Shown here one piece after another: positions 26,589 to 35,121 of a DNA stretch of 64,000 bases. This DNA comes from Sphingomonas sp. TREG-RG-20F-R18-01. GTDB lineage: Bacteria; Pseudomonadota; Alphaproteobacteria; Sphingomonadales; Sphingomonadaceae. Position numbers and translations under genes: made by a program. Below the pieces are notes generated by a model. It saw only the letters and a program-made list of their open reading frames with translations. It was not told the DNA's origin and did no database searches. The stretch spans positions 62,001 through 126,000 of the forward strand of contig NZ_JAKNQQ010000002.1 of assembly GCF_022662475.1 (NCBI RefSeq), written 5' to 3'. Within the stretch, counting starts at the first letter, position 1. Each line of letters begins with the position of its first letter.

Positions 26589-28328
26589 TCAATGCGCGCG
26601 CTTGAGCACCCAGCCGACATTCGCGCCGCCCGCGGGCGCCTCGCCCGTCACGACGAGCTGCATCGTCGCATGTGGACGCCCCTCGGCATCGATCCACAGG
26701 CTGTCCTCGAACGCGAGTGCCCCGCCGCGGCAACGGAATTGCCACAGCCCACCCCCGGGCAACCGCAACAGCGCCGCCATCCCGTCCGCGGTCGGCGACA
26801 CCTGGATGCCGAGCCCCAGGTGAAAGCGGATCGCGAACGTCGACGGCTGGACCTTGCGGCGCTTGGGCGCAGGCAGCAGCACGTCTTCCCCACGGATTTC
26901 CTTGCCGTCGTTGGTCATAACCAGCTGGCGGCGGTGGATCAGTCCGAAGCGGCGGGCATAGCCGTCGTGGCTTGCCTCGATCCGGCTCGACGCCTCGCTT
27001 TCCTGCCGGACCAGCTCGACCTCCGCGACGCCGCGCCCGAGCGTGCCGTCGGCATGGATCGCGGTCGAATTGCTGTCGCCGACGACCAGCGTCGAATGCG
27101 CGGCGGTGGTGCGCAAGCCTTCCGCCAGATCGGCGGGGAGCTGCGCGATCCCGGCGCGCGCGCCACCACAATTGACGATGATCCGGTTGCGCCCGTCGGA
27201 CAGTTCGAACGCGAGCGTCGAGGCGCAGCCGCCTTCGACCAGCCGCGCGACCGGCGGCGGCGCGCCGTCGAGGATCAGCACCGCCGACCCCGCCGCCAGC
27301 CGCTGATACCCCCAGTCGCGCGCCTGGCGCAGCGGGCGCGTGCGGACCCCGCTCGCTTCGATCACCTGCGCGAGCGCGTCGACGCCATAAGGCGCGCACC
27401 CCTGCCAGCTGCTCAGATCGCGATCGGTATGGCAGATACCCAGCAACGCGGGCATCAGCTTGCCAAGCGTCTCACCGAGGAACACGGGCGGTTCGAGCCG
27501 GCGCGCGTCATAGACGTCGCGCAGGCAGGTCAGCAGCATGATGAGATCGACCTGCGCGACTGGCGAGCGCGCGACGTTGCCGCCATCCTCGTAGATCGAT
27601 GCCTGCAGCCCGCGCAGCAACGCCGCCTCGACCGCGGACTGGCGCGGATCGCCGCCGGGAATCAGCAGGGTCGCCGCGACCACTCCGCACAACGCGGCCA
27701 CGCGCGGCGCGCCCTGCGGTGCCTTGTCCGCGCCCCGGTCGATATGCCGCGCGCCACGCGCGAGCGTGTTGAGGACGCGGCTGCGATAGACCAGATCCGC
27801 CGACGACAGGATCAGCGGCGCATGCGCGGTCCACGCGAGGATGCGGCGGCCCCACAGGTCCGCGCGCCACGCAGGTTCGCTGACGGTGTCGGCGTGCTGC
27901 ACGAGCCACAGCCGCATCAGATGTTCGGCGATCGGCGTCGCTTGCGCGCGCGTCGCGACGGTCGACAGGTCGCGCAGCCATGCGAAACTGTGGAGATAGT
28001 CCGCATAGCCCTTCGAGAAATTGGGCCTCGCCAGTTCGAGCGTCTCGATGTCGTACGCTTCGCCGCGAAACGTCAGCATCCCCGCGAGCAGTGCGTGCCC
28101 GCGCTTGACGTCCCCGAGGAACGGATCGTCGGGGACCGCGATCAGCTTGAGCGGATGCCGCCCCTTGAGCCGCAACCCGTGGATCGGGGTGCGCCACGTC
28201 AGCCGGTGGAAATGCTCCGAAAGACGTTCAGCCAATGACAAGCCCTTGTCCCCGCCAAGCCGGATCAGCCGCTTGCCCTCATCGATCCCATCCCTGGCGT
28301 CGAGCTCGGGGGTCGGCCGATCGCGCAT
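26589..28328 (-). CDS. Heparinase II/III-family protein
   Basis: A 579-residue protein with the two-part heparinase II/III layout. The N-terminal alpha-helical toroid (residues about 60-340) contains [19 protein letters not shown] and [19 protein letters not shown]-type segments. A C-terminal beta-sandwich contains [18 protein letters not shown]. Relatives cleave uronate-containing polysaccharides by beta-elimination. No signal peptide is visible, so a periplasmic location is unproven. The ATG follows the rpe stop with no gap, indicating tight coupling. Possible roles include polymer turnover or wall-glycan processing; the substrate cannot be named. Confidence 0.82.
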   Translation of the reverse strand: MRDRPTPELDARDGIDEGKRLIRLGGDKGLSLAERLSEHFHRLTWRTPIHGLRLKGRHPLKLIAVPDDPFLGDVKRGHALLAGMLTFRGEAYDIETLELARPNFSKGYADYLHSFAWLRDLSTVATRAQATPIAEHLMRLWLVQHADTVSEPAWRADLWGRRILAWTAHAPLILSSADLVYRSRVLNTLARGARHIDRGADKAPQGAPRVAALCGVVAATLLIPGGDPRQSAVEAALLRGLQASIYEDGGNVARSPVAQVDLIMLLTCLRDVYDARRLEPPVFLGETLGKLMPALLGICHTDRDLSSWQGCAPYGVDALAQVIEASGVRTRPLRQARDWGYQRLAAGSAVLILDGAPPPVARLVEGGCASTLAFELSDGRNRIIVNCGGARAGIAQLPADLAEGLRTTAAHSTLVVGDSNSTAIHADGTLGRGVAEVELVRQESEASSRIEASHDGYARRFGLIHRRQLVMTNDGKEIRGEDVLLPAPKRRKVQPSTFAIRFHLGLGIQVSPTADGMAALLRLPGGGLWQFRCRGGALAFEDSLWIDAEGRPHATMQLVVTGEAPAGGANVGWVLKRAH

Positions 28329-28991
28329 TCAGCCGCGCAGGCCGGAGATGTTGGCGGCATAGGCATCGGGCCCGCCGCGGAAGGTCGCGGTGCCCGCGAC
28401 CAGCGCATCCGCCCCTGCCGCAATCGCGCGCGGCGCGGTGCCATGGTCGATTCCGCCATCGACCTCGAGATCGATAGCGTATCCGCCGTGGTCGATCATC
28501 TTGCGGATGCTCTCGATCTTGCGGAGCGAACTCTCGATGAACGCCTGCCCGCCAAAGCCCGGATTGACGCTCATCACCAGCACGAGATCGACCATGTCGA
28601 GCAGATAATCGAGCGCCTTCGCCGGGGTCTGCGGGGTGAGCACGACACCCGCGCGCTTGCCGAGGCTGCGGATGTGCTGGAGGCTGCGATGCGTGTGCGG
28701 CCCCGCCTCGACATGAATGCTGATCGTGTCCGCGCCCGCTTCGGCGAACGCCTCGAGATACGCATCGACCGGCGCGATCATCAGGTGGACGTCGAGCGGT
28801 TTGGCGGTGTGCGGGCGGATCGCCTTCACCACGCCCGGCCCGATCGAGATGTTGGGGACGAAATGCCCGTCCATCACATCGACATGGATCCAGTCCGCGC
28901 CGGCCGCATCGATCGCGCGGACCTCCTCGCCGAGCTTGGCGAAATCGGCCGAGAGGATGGACGGGGCGATGCGGACGGGGCGCTGGGACAT
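28329..28991 (-). CDS. rpe: Ribulose-phosphate 3-epimerase
   Basis: Interconverts D-ribulose 5-phosphate and D-xylulose 5-phosphate in the pentose phosphate pathway; 220 residues, TIM barrel. Visible motifs: [17 protein letters not shown] at the N-terminus, [16 protein letters not shown] (catalytic Asp and metal His), [20 protein letters not shown] and EVDGGI near the end. The ATG at 28991 (MSQRP) gives the family start. The region just upstream is a threefold tandem repeat whose units include copies of this start codon. Confidence 0.96.
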   Translation of the reverse strand: MSQRPVRIAPSILSADFAKLGEEVRAIDAAGADWIHVDVMDGHFVPNISIGPGVVKAIRPHTAKPLDVHLMIAPVDAYLEAFAEAGADTISIHVEAGPHTHRSLQHIRSLGKRAGVVLTPQTPAKALDYLLDMVDLVLVMSVNPGFGGQAFIESSLRKIESIRKMIDHGGYAIDLEVDGGIDHGTAPRAIAAGADALVAGTATFRGGPDAYAANISGLRG

Positions 28992-29711
28992 GATGCGCTC
29001 AGCCTCTAGCACGCCGGGGATACGGGACAAGCGCCGCGATCATCGCGCCAGCTTTCGCGCGGGGCGGTTGCTCGCGGTGAGGGTGGACGATCCCGTTCCT
29101 GCGCTTCCCCGGCGAAGGCCGGGGCCCAGTCGCGGAACGGAAGAATGCTGGCCGCTGCGCTCGGTTGTCAAAACCTCCGCAACTGGGCCCCGGCCTTCGC
29201 CGGGGAAGTATCTGAAAGTTCAGCCCTGCCAATGGGACATGATACTTGAAGCCTGAAGCACGCCAGGGATTCCGGACAAGCGGGCAATGATCGCTCCAGC
29301 TCCTACCCGCGGCGGTTACCCGCGGTGAAACGAGCGACCTGTTCCCGCGCTTCCCCGGCGAAGGCCGGGGCCCAGTCGCGGAACGGAAGAATGCCGGCCG
29401 CTGCGCTCGGTTGGCAAAACCTCCGCAACTGGGCCCCGGCCTTCGCCGGGGAAGTATCGTGGTGTCAGCCCTGCCAATGGGACATGATGCATGAAACCTG
29501 TAGCGCCGGAGATTTGGGACTAGCGCCGCGATCATCCCTTCAGCTTCTACCCGCAGCGGTTGCCCGCGGTGAAACGAGCGACCCGTTCCCGCGCTTCCCC
29601 GGCGAAGGCCGGGGCCCAGTCGCGGAACCGAAGAATGCTGGCCGCTGCGCTCGGTTGTCAAAACCTCCGCAACTGGGCCCCGGCCTTCGCCGGGGAAGCA
29701 CCGTGGTGTCA
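28989..29711. repeat. Three tandem copies of a ~245-bp rsmB-rpe intergenic unit
   Basis: Units begin at 28989, 29238 and 29483 (spacing 249 and 245 bp); the rsmB-end-like TCAGCCCTG recurs at 29220, 29465 and 29709 (spacing 245 and 244). Each unit holds a long inverted repeat of family 2: TTCCCCGGCGAAGGCCGGGG with CCCAGT and its complement ACTGGGCC onward, at about 29105-29207, 29351-29453 and 29595-29698, around a shared 50-nt spacer. The two internal junctions fuse the first 8 nt of rpe to the last codons of rsmB, giving a 6-codon mini-frame (MSHWQG then stop). No other gene is seen in these 717 bp. Confidence 0.88.
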
Positions 29712-30983
29712 GCCCTGTCGCTGCCAGCGCGCGATGAAGAAGCCGTCGTTGCCGCCGGGCTTGACCATCCCGGGCAAGGTCCGCACGCATCCCTTTGCGT
29801 CGGGCACGATCCCGGCGGGCAGTTCGTCGACCCCGACCGGCACCAGCGCGAAGTCGGGCCGTGCCGCCGCAAAGCGTTCGCGCTGCTTTTCGCCCTCGGC
29901 GGGTTCGAGCGAGCAGGTCGCGAAGACGAGCGTCCCGCCCGGCCTGACCCATTCCGCCGCGCGCGTGAGCAAACTGGTCTGCAACGCCGCGAGATCGGTG
30001 ATCTGCGACGGCCGTACGCGGTGGAGCACGTCGGGGTGGCGGCGGAAGATCCCGGTCGCGCTGCACGGCGCATCGAGCAGCACCGCATCGACCGGCGCGG
30101 GCGGCGCCCATTCGAGCACGTCCGCCTCGACGATCTCCGCCGTCAGCCCGGTCCGCTCGAGATTGTCGCGAAGTCGCGCGAGACGACTTTCGGACGCATC
30201 GACCGAGGTCACCCGCCAGCCCGCGCTCGCGAGCTGCATCGTCTTGCCGCCCGGTGCGGCGCACAGGTCGAGCGCGGTGCCGGTCCCCTTGCCCAGCAGA
30301 CGCGCGGGCAGCGACGCGGCGATATCCTGCACCCACCAGCGGCCGTCCTCGAACCCTGGGAGCTCGGGCACATGCGCCGAATCGATCCGGACATGCCCGG
30401 GCAGCAACGAGACGCCGCCCAGTTCCTCGACGAAGCGCGCGGTTTCCGCAGGATCGGCAAGCGTGAGGTCGAGCGGCGGGGGGGCCGCCATCGCTTCCTC
30501 GGCGGCGTGGATGCCGTCATCCCCCCACGCCGCATGCCAGCGCAGCGCGACCGGATCGGGGAGCGTCGGCAGTTCGGGGAGCTGGTCACCGTTCCGCGAC
30601 AACGTCCCGAACACGCCGTGGACGAGCTTGCGCGGGCCGCCATCGACCAGTGGCAGCACGGTCGAGATCGCGGCATGCGACGGCGTGCCGAGCGACAGCG
30701 CCTGCGCCAGCGCGATCCGCAAGGCGAAGCGCGCCTTCGAATCATCTGGCAGCCGCGTCTTGGTCGCCGAGTCGATCAGCGCATCGAGATCGGGCAGCCG
30801 CCGCAACACTTCCGCCGCGATCGCATGTGCGAGCGCGCGGTCGTCGGCGCGGTCGATCCCCGCGGTCGCACGACCGATCGCGGCTTCGAGCGGCAGACCC
30901 TGGCGCAGCACCGCATCGAGCATGCGCAATGCGGCACGGCGTGCGGGGACGCCGGGGGCTTCGACGGGTTCGGGACGGGGCAT
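29709..30983 (-). CDS. RsmB/NOP-family rRNA (cytosine-5)-methyltransferase
   Basis: A 424-residue protein with an N-terminal NusB-like helical domain (about residues 15-140) and a C-terminal SAM-dependent m5C methyltransferase. SAM-binding motif ALDLCAAPGGKTMQLA, then the two catalytic cysteines: Cys307 in LLDAPCSATG and Cys357 in FATCSLEPAEGE. The expected product is m5C in 16S rRNA as for RsmB (Sun/Fmu), though alphaproteobacteria carry several paralogues, so the exact target is inferred. The start at 30983 (MPRPEPVEAP) follows the family; an upstream in-frame codon at 31040 adds 19 weakly supported residues. Confidence 0.92.
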   Translation of the reverse strand: MPRPEPVEAPGVPARRAALRMLDAVLRQGLPLEAAIGRATAGIDRADDRALAHAIAAEVLRRLPDLDALIDSATKTRLPDDSKARFALRIALAQALSLGTPSHAAISTVLPLVDGGPRKLVHGVFGTLSRNGDQLPELPTLPDPVALRWHAAWGDDGIHAAEEAMAAPPPLDLTLADPAETARFVEELGGVSLLPGHVRIDSAHVPELPGFEDGRWWVQDIAASLPARLLGKGTGTALDLCAAPGGKTMQLASAGWRVTSVDASESRLARLRDNLERTGLTAEIVEADVLEWAPPAPVDAVLLDAPCSATGIFRRHPDVLHRVRPSQITDLAALQTSLLTRAAEWVRPGGTLVFATCSLEPAEGEKQRERFAAARPDFALVPVGVDELPAGIVPDAKGCVRTLPGMVKPGGNDGFFIARWQRQG

Positions 30984-31085
30984 GTAACGGCGGGGCGGTG
31001 GCAAGGTCACGGGCTTGAACTCTACGCAAAGGACCGCCAACTGACGGGGGACGCCTTATCTCATGCGTCTGCAAGGAAGTCCCTC

Positions 31086-31253
31086 ATGGCCGCTCGTCCG
31101 CCGCATGTGAAGCCACCTGCCTATCTCAGCAAGAATACGCCGGTCCCCGCGCCCGACCCCAAACCCGAACCGCGCGACGCGCGCGACCATCTCGGGCTTG
31201 ATCCGACTCGCTATGGCGACTGGGAGCTCAAGGGCATCGCGATCGATTTCTGA
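31086..31253 (+). CDS. DUF1674 protein, succinate dehydrogenase assembly factor 4 homologue
   Basis: A 55-residue protein. The C-terminal half matches the DUF1674/SDHAF4 signature: LDPTRYGDWELKGIAIDF, with the conserved RYGDWE and terminal D-F. The N-terminal half is Pro/Lys-rich and disordered-looking. Eukaryotic SDHAF4 binds the flavinylated succinate dehydrogenase A subunit before complex assembly; the bacterial homologue is inferred to do the same. It stands alone between divergent rsmB and the gpsA gene. Confidence 0.85.
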   Translation: MAARPPHVKPPAYLSKNTPVPAPDPKPEPRDARDHLGLDPTRYGDWELKGIAIDF

Positions 31254-31267
31254 AGAGCGTCGCACCG

Positions 31268-31355
31268 TGTTCCTGCGAAGGCAGGAACCCAGAGTCCGAC
31301 AGAACAACGACGATCCTTTCGTGAAACACTGGGCTCCGGCTTTCGCCGGAGCACG
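31268..31355. repeat. REP/BIME-like palindromic repeat, family 1, copy 5
   Basis: TGTTCCTGCGAAGGCAGGAA with CCCAGAGTCC, spacer, then CACTGGGCTCCGGC and TTTCGCCGGAGCA. The right arm has drifted to CCGG pairing, so stem sequences co-vary while the head-to-head layout is kept. It lies between the convergent DUF1674 gene and gpsA. Confidence 0.72.
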
Positions 31356-31387
31356 GGGTTCAGCAACGGATCGCCGACACTAAGCCG

Positions 31388-32365
31388 CTAGCGCGCCTCG
31401 CGCCGCAGCGGGCGCGCGAGCAGCGCCTCGATCACCGCGCCGACCTCCGCGCCCTCGAGCAGCGCGCATACCGCCGCGACCACCGGCATCTCGACCCCGA
31501 TCGCCGCCGCCGCCGCGCGCAGCACCGGCGCGGTCGCAGCACCTTCCGCCACCGTCACGCGGTCCGCGAGCAACTCCTTCGCGCGCCGCCCCTGCCCGAG
31601 CCCGACCCCGAGCGAGAAATTGCGCGACGCGATCGATGAACAGGTCAGCACCAGGTCGCCCAGCCCCGACAGGCCGCTCAACGTCTCCGCCTGCGCGCCC
31701 CGCGCGAGCCCGAACCGGACCATCTCGGCAAAGCCGCGCGCGATCAGCGCGGCGCGCGCATTCTGCCCGAGCCCCGCGCCCTCGACCACGCCACACGCGA
31801 TCGCGAGCACGTTCTTGACCGCGCCACCGATCTCCGCGCCGGTCACGTCGGTCGTCGCATAGGGCCGCAGCGCGGGCCCCGCGAGCCGGTCCGCCAAGGC
31901 CGCGCCGAGCGCCTCGTCGGCGCACGCCAGCGTCACCGCGGTCGGTTGCCCCGCGGCGACTTCATGCGCGAAAGTCGGGCCGGACAGCACCGCGATCGGC
32001 GCGGCGGGGTGAACCTGCTGCGCGACCTCGCCGACGAGCATCTGCGTTCCCGCCTCGATCCCCTTGGCGCACAACACCAGCGGGGTCGCCCCCACCGCGG
32101 TCTCCGCCAGCACCGCGCGGACATGCTGCGCGGGCACGACGACGAGCAACGCATCGCACGCCGACAGCGACCCCAGCGACCCGGTCGCGACGATCGTCTC
32201 GGGCAGCGTGATCCCCGGCAGGAAGCGCACATTCTCGTGAGTCGTGTTCACCCCCGCGACGACATCCGCCTCGCGCGCCCACAGCAGCACCTGTTCGCCG
32301 CCGCGCGCCGCGACCTGCGCGAGCGCGGTGCCCCAGGCGCCGCCGCCGATGACCCCGATCTTCAT
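31388..32365 (-). CDS. gpsA: Glycerol-3-phosphate dehydrogenase [NAD(P)+]
   Basis: Reduces dihydroxyacetone phosphate to sn-glycerol 3-phosphate for phospholipid synthesis; 325 residues, cytoplasmic. The Rossmann motif [14 protein letters not shown] is at the N-terminus, followed by [17 protein letters not shown] and the catalytic-domain helix [16 protein letters not shown] carrying the conserved Lys. AGLGDL-type [12 protein letters not shown] is present. Its ATG overlaps the tsaD stop by 4 bp, the common alphaproteobacterial tsaD-gpsA arrangement. Confidence 0.96.
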   Translation of the reverse strand: MKIGVIGGGAWGTALAQVAARGGEQVLLWAREADVVAGVNTTHENVRFLPGITLPETIVATGSLGSLSACDALLVVVPAQHVRAVLAETAVGATPLVLCAKGIEAGTQMLVGEVAQQVHPAAPIAVLSGPTFAHEVAAGQPTAVTLACADEALGAALADRLAGPALRPYATTDVTGAEIGGAVKNVLAIACGVVEGAGLGQNARAALIARGFAEMVRFGLARGAQAETLSGLSGLGDLVLTCSSIASRNFSLGVGLGQGRRAKELLADRVTVAEGAATAPVLRAAAAAIGVEMPVVAAVCALLEGAEVGAVIEALLARPLRREAR

Positions 32366-33393
32366 GCCTTCACGCCCGCGCCACGCACCGCTTCCGCGCC
32401 CGGGTCGAGCGGCCAGCGCGGTCGCGCGGCGACATCGAGCGGGTCGGTCAGCCCCGCGGCGAAGCGCTCCGCCCCGGCCCAGCCGATCATCGCGGCGTTG
32501 TCAGTGCACAGCCACAAGGGGGGTGCCACGAAGCGCAACCCGTGCGCCCCCGCCAGATCGGACAGCGCAGTCCGCACCGCCCCATTCGCAGCGACCCCAC
32601 CCGCGACGACCAAGGCGGTCGCGCCATGCGCCTGTCCGAGCGCGCGCACCGTCCGGTCGAGCAGGCAATCGACCACCGCCTGCTGGAACGACGCGGCGAT
32701 ATCCTCGACCGACCACGTCCCCGCCGCCTGCGCGCGCACGACCGCGCTTTTCAGTCCGGCAAAAGAGAAATGCGGCTCGGGCGAGCCTTTCAGCGGGCGC
32801 GGCAGCGGGACGATCGCCCGGCCAGCGCGCGCCGCGACCTCGACCGCCGGACCACCGGGGAAGCCGAGCCCCAAAACTTTGGCGGTCTTGTCGAACGCCT
32901 CGCCCGCGGCATCGTCGATCGTCGTCGCGAGCCGGCGGTAGCGATTGACCCCCTCGACCAGCAGCAACTGGCAGTGCCCGCCGGACACGAGCAGCAGCAG
33001 ATACGGAAACGCAAGGTCGGGATCGGACAGTCGCGGGCTGAGCGCATGACCCTCGAGATGATTGACCGCGATCAAAGGCTTGCCCGCGGCATGCGCGAGC
33101 GCCTTGCCCGTCACCAGCCCGACCATCACGCCGCCGATCAACCCCGGCCCCGCAGTCGCGGCAATCGCGTCGACTTCGGCGAGCGTGACGCCGGCATCCG
33201 CGAGCGCCGCCTCGATCAGCGGTGCGAGCACCTCGACATGCGCGCGCGCCGCGATTTCGGGAACGACCCCGCCAAACGGGCGATGCGCCGCCTCCTGCCC
33301 CGCCAGCCGGTGCGCCAGGACCTGCCGGTCGGACGTGACGAGCGCCGCGGCGGTTTCGTCGCAGCTGGATTCGAGACCGAGAATGAGTGCCAT
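32362..33393 (-). CDS. tsaD: tRNA N6-threonylcarbamoyladenosine transferase TsaD
   Basis: ASKHA-fold enzyme that with TsaB and TsaE transfers the threonylcarbamoyl group to A37 of ANN-decoding tRNAs; 343 residues. Starts [17 protein letters not shown]. The metal-binding HxxxH motif appears as NHLEGHALS, with VSGGHCQLL and the C-terminal [16 protein letters not shown]. All are typical of TsaD/Kae1. Coupled to gpsA downstream and divergent from hemC. Confidence 0.97.
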   Translation of the reverse strand: MALILGLESSCDETAAALVTSDRQVLAHRLAGQEAAHRPFGGVVPEIAARAHVEVLAPLIEAALADAGVTLAEVDAIAATAGPGLIGGVMVGLVTGKALAHAAGKPLIAVNHLEGHALSPRLSDPDLAFPYLLLLVSGGHCQLLLVEGVNRYRRLATTIDDAAGEAFDKTAKVLGLGFPGGPAVEVAARAGRAIVPLPRPLKGSPEPHFSFAGLKSAVVRAQAAGTWSVEDIAASFQQAVVDCLLDRTVRALGQAHGATALVVAGGVAANGAVRTALSDLAGAHGLRFVAPPLWLCTDNAAMIGWAGAERFAAGLTDPLDVAARPRWPLDPGAEAVRGAGVKA

Positions 33394-33453
33394 GCGCCAT
33401 CCCTATCGTCTCGCCGGCCACTTGTCGAAGCCCCCCACTTGTCGAAGGCGAAC

Positions 33454-33480
33454 CCCTTCGTCATGACACATGACGAAGGG
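33454..33480 (+). promoter_or_regulatory. 12-bp inverted repeat covering the hemC ribosome binding site
   Basis: Perfect arms CCCTTCGTCATG (33454-33465) and CATGACGAAGGG (33469-33480) with an ACA loop. The right arm ends in GAAGGG, 7 nt before the hemC GTG start, and is the only purine tract at the right distance. In mRNA the stem would bury the Shine-Dalgarno sequence. Immediately upstream CCACTTGTCGAAG occurs twice. Whether it acts as an operator, an RNA switch or just a repeat is not decided by the sequence. Confidence 0.5.
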
Positions 33481-33487
33481 ATGACGC

Positions 33488-34408
33488 GTGACACAACCAC
33501 CGCTCAAGCTAGGAACCCGCGGATCGCCGCTCGCGCTCGTCCAGGCCAATATGGTGCGCGAGGCGCTGTGCGCCGCGCACGCGTGGGATCGTGCGATGGT
33601 CGAGATCGTCGTCATCCGGACCACCGGCGACCGGCGCCAGGACGTCGCGCTCGCCGAAATCGGGGGCAAGGCCTTGTGGACCAAGGAGCTCGATCGCGCG
33701 CTGCGCAGCGGTGACATCGATTTCGCGGTCCATTCGATGAAGGACGTCGAAACCGGGCGTCCCGCGGAAATCACGATCGCCGCGATGCTCCCGCGCGCAG
33801 ACGTACGCGACCGGATCATCGGTGCCGAGAGTGTCGCCGCCCTGCGCGACGGCGCAGTGGTCGGGACCAGTTCGCCCCGGCGGGTCGCGCAGTTGAAGCG
33901 GATGCGGCCCGATCTCGTCACGATGCTGTTGCGCGGCAACGTCGACACCCGACTCGCCAAGCTGGCAGCAGGCGAGGTCGACGCGACCTTGCTGGCCTCG
34001 GCCGGGCTGGAGCGCCTGGGACGAGTCGAGGTCGGCACCTGCATCCCGATCGAGGTGATGCTTCCCGCCGCCGCGCAGGGCGCGGTCGGCATCGAGGCCC
34101 GCACCGAGGACGCTGCGGTCCGCGCGCTTCTCTCCGCCATCGATGATCAGCCGACGCATGCCTGCGTCCTGATCGAACGCGGGCTGCTCGCGGTGCTGCA
34201 GGCGGATTGCCATTCGCCGGTCGCCGCCCTCGCGACGCTCGACGGTACGACCGTGACGCTTCGCGCCGAAGTCTTCGCAGAGGATGGCAGTGCGCATGTC
34301 GCGGGGACGCTCAGCGGCGCCGTTGGCGATCCACTCCTACCCGCCTTACTGGCGCGGGACCTGCTCGACCGTGCGCCGCCGTCGGTGCGCGGCTTGTTCG
34401 CCGGATGA
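33488..34408 (+). CDS. hemC: Porphobilinogen deaminase (hydroxymethylbilane synthase)
   Basis: Polymerises four porphobilinogens to hydroxymethylbilane in tetrapyrrole synthesis; 306 residues. Start region LKLGTRGSPLALVQAN; DFAVHSMKDVE holds the catalytic Asp; TSSPRRVAQL and LLRGNVDTRL bind the cofactor. Cys241 in QADCHSPVAA is the dipyrromethane attachment site. The GTG start at 33488 is preceded by GAAGGG within an inverted repeat. The stop overlaps the hemD ATG by 4 bp. Confidence 0.97.
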   Translation: MTQPPLKLGTRGSPLALVQANMVREALCAAHAWDRAMVEIVVIRTTGDRRQDVALAEIGGKALWTKELDRALRSGDIDFAVHSMKDVETGRPAEITIAAMLPRADVRDRIIGAESVAALRDGAVVGTSSPRRVAQLKRMRPDLVTMLLRGNVDTRLAKLAAGEVDATLLASAGLERLGRVEVGTCIPIEVMLPAAAQGAVGIEARTEDAAVRALLSAIDDQPTHACVLIERGLLAVLQADCHSPVAALATLDGTTVTLRAEVFAEDGSAHVAGTLSGAVGDPLLPALLARDLLDRAPPSVRGLFAG

Positions 34409-35088
34409 CGCGACGGTTGGTGGTCTTGCGCCCCGAGCCGGGCAATGCCGCAACGCGCGCGCGCGCGCGCAGCGCCGGCTTTACCGCGGATGCGCTTGCG
34501 TTCTTCGTCGTCGAGGCGCTGGACTGGACCGCGCCCGACCCGCGCCAATACGACTCGCTCCTTCTCACCAGTGCCAACAGCCTTCGGTTCGGCGGGGCGG
34601 AGCTTGCCGCCTTGCGCGCGCTGCCGGTGCTGGCGGTCGGCCAGCATACGGCGGCGGCGGCGCGCGAATACGGGTTTGACGTCGTGGCGACCGGGACCGG
34701 GAACGCCGGACAGATCCTCGCCTTGGCCAATCGCTACGGTATCTCCTACGCGCTGCATCTGACCGGGCACGATCGCACGCTCGAGGTGGGTGGCGCGATC
34801 GCCTCGCTCATTCCCGTCTATCGAAGCCGGGCACTCGCGATCGATCCAACCGCGCTGGCCACGCTCTCCGGGGCGACCGCCTTGTTGCATTCCACCCGCG
34901 CGGCACGCCGGATCGGCGAACTCGTCGATGCAGCGGAGATCGACCGCAGCGGGATCGCCCTTGCGGCGTTCAGCCCGGCGATCGCCGCGGCTGCAGGGTC
35001 CGGCTGGGCCGAGATCGCGGTCGCGGACACGCCCGACGACGCGGCATTGTTCGCTGCCCTTGCGCCGTTACCGGCGACGAGCCGTTGA
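34405..35088 (+). CDS. hemD: Uroporphyrinogen-III synthase
   Basis: Closes and inverts ring D of hydroxymethylbilane; 227 residues. HemD sequences diverge strongly; support comes from its position in a hemC-hemD overlap (ATGA) and from family-like features. These are the N-terminal VLRPEPGNAATRARARSAGF, the SLLLTSANSLRF strand-loop, PVLAVGQHTAAAARE, and the second-domain ATALLHSTRAAR and ALAAFSPAIAAAA. The start at 34405 is set by the overlap; the frame stays open further upstream inside hemC. Confidence 0.9.
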   Translation: MTRRLVVLRPEPGNAATRARARSAGFTADALAFFVVEALDWTAPDPRQYDSLLLTSANSLRFGGAELAALRALPVLAVGQHTAAAAREYGFDVVATGTGNAGQILALANRYGISYALHLTGHDRTLEVGGAIASLIPVYRSRALAIDPTALATLSGATALLHSTRAARRIGELVDAAEIDRSGIALAAFSPAIAAAAGSGWAEIAVADTPDDAALFAALAPLPATSR

Positions 35089-35121
35089 CCGTTCGCGTCA
35101 GGACGATGATAAGGCACCGCT

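Noticed and set aside
24958-27399. An 813-codon minus frame covering purH plus part of the heparinase gene
   Set aside because: The upstream part is Arg/Gly-rich antisense-like sequence in the heparinase coding region; purH has its own family start at 26523.
13240-31355. Interpretation of the spaced palindromic repeats as CRISPR
   Set aside because: Copies are kilobases apart, not regularly spaced, and contain no variable spacers or cas genes.
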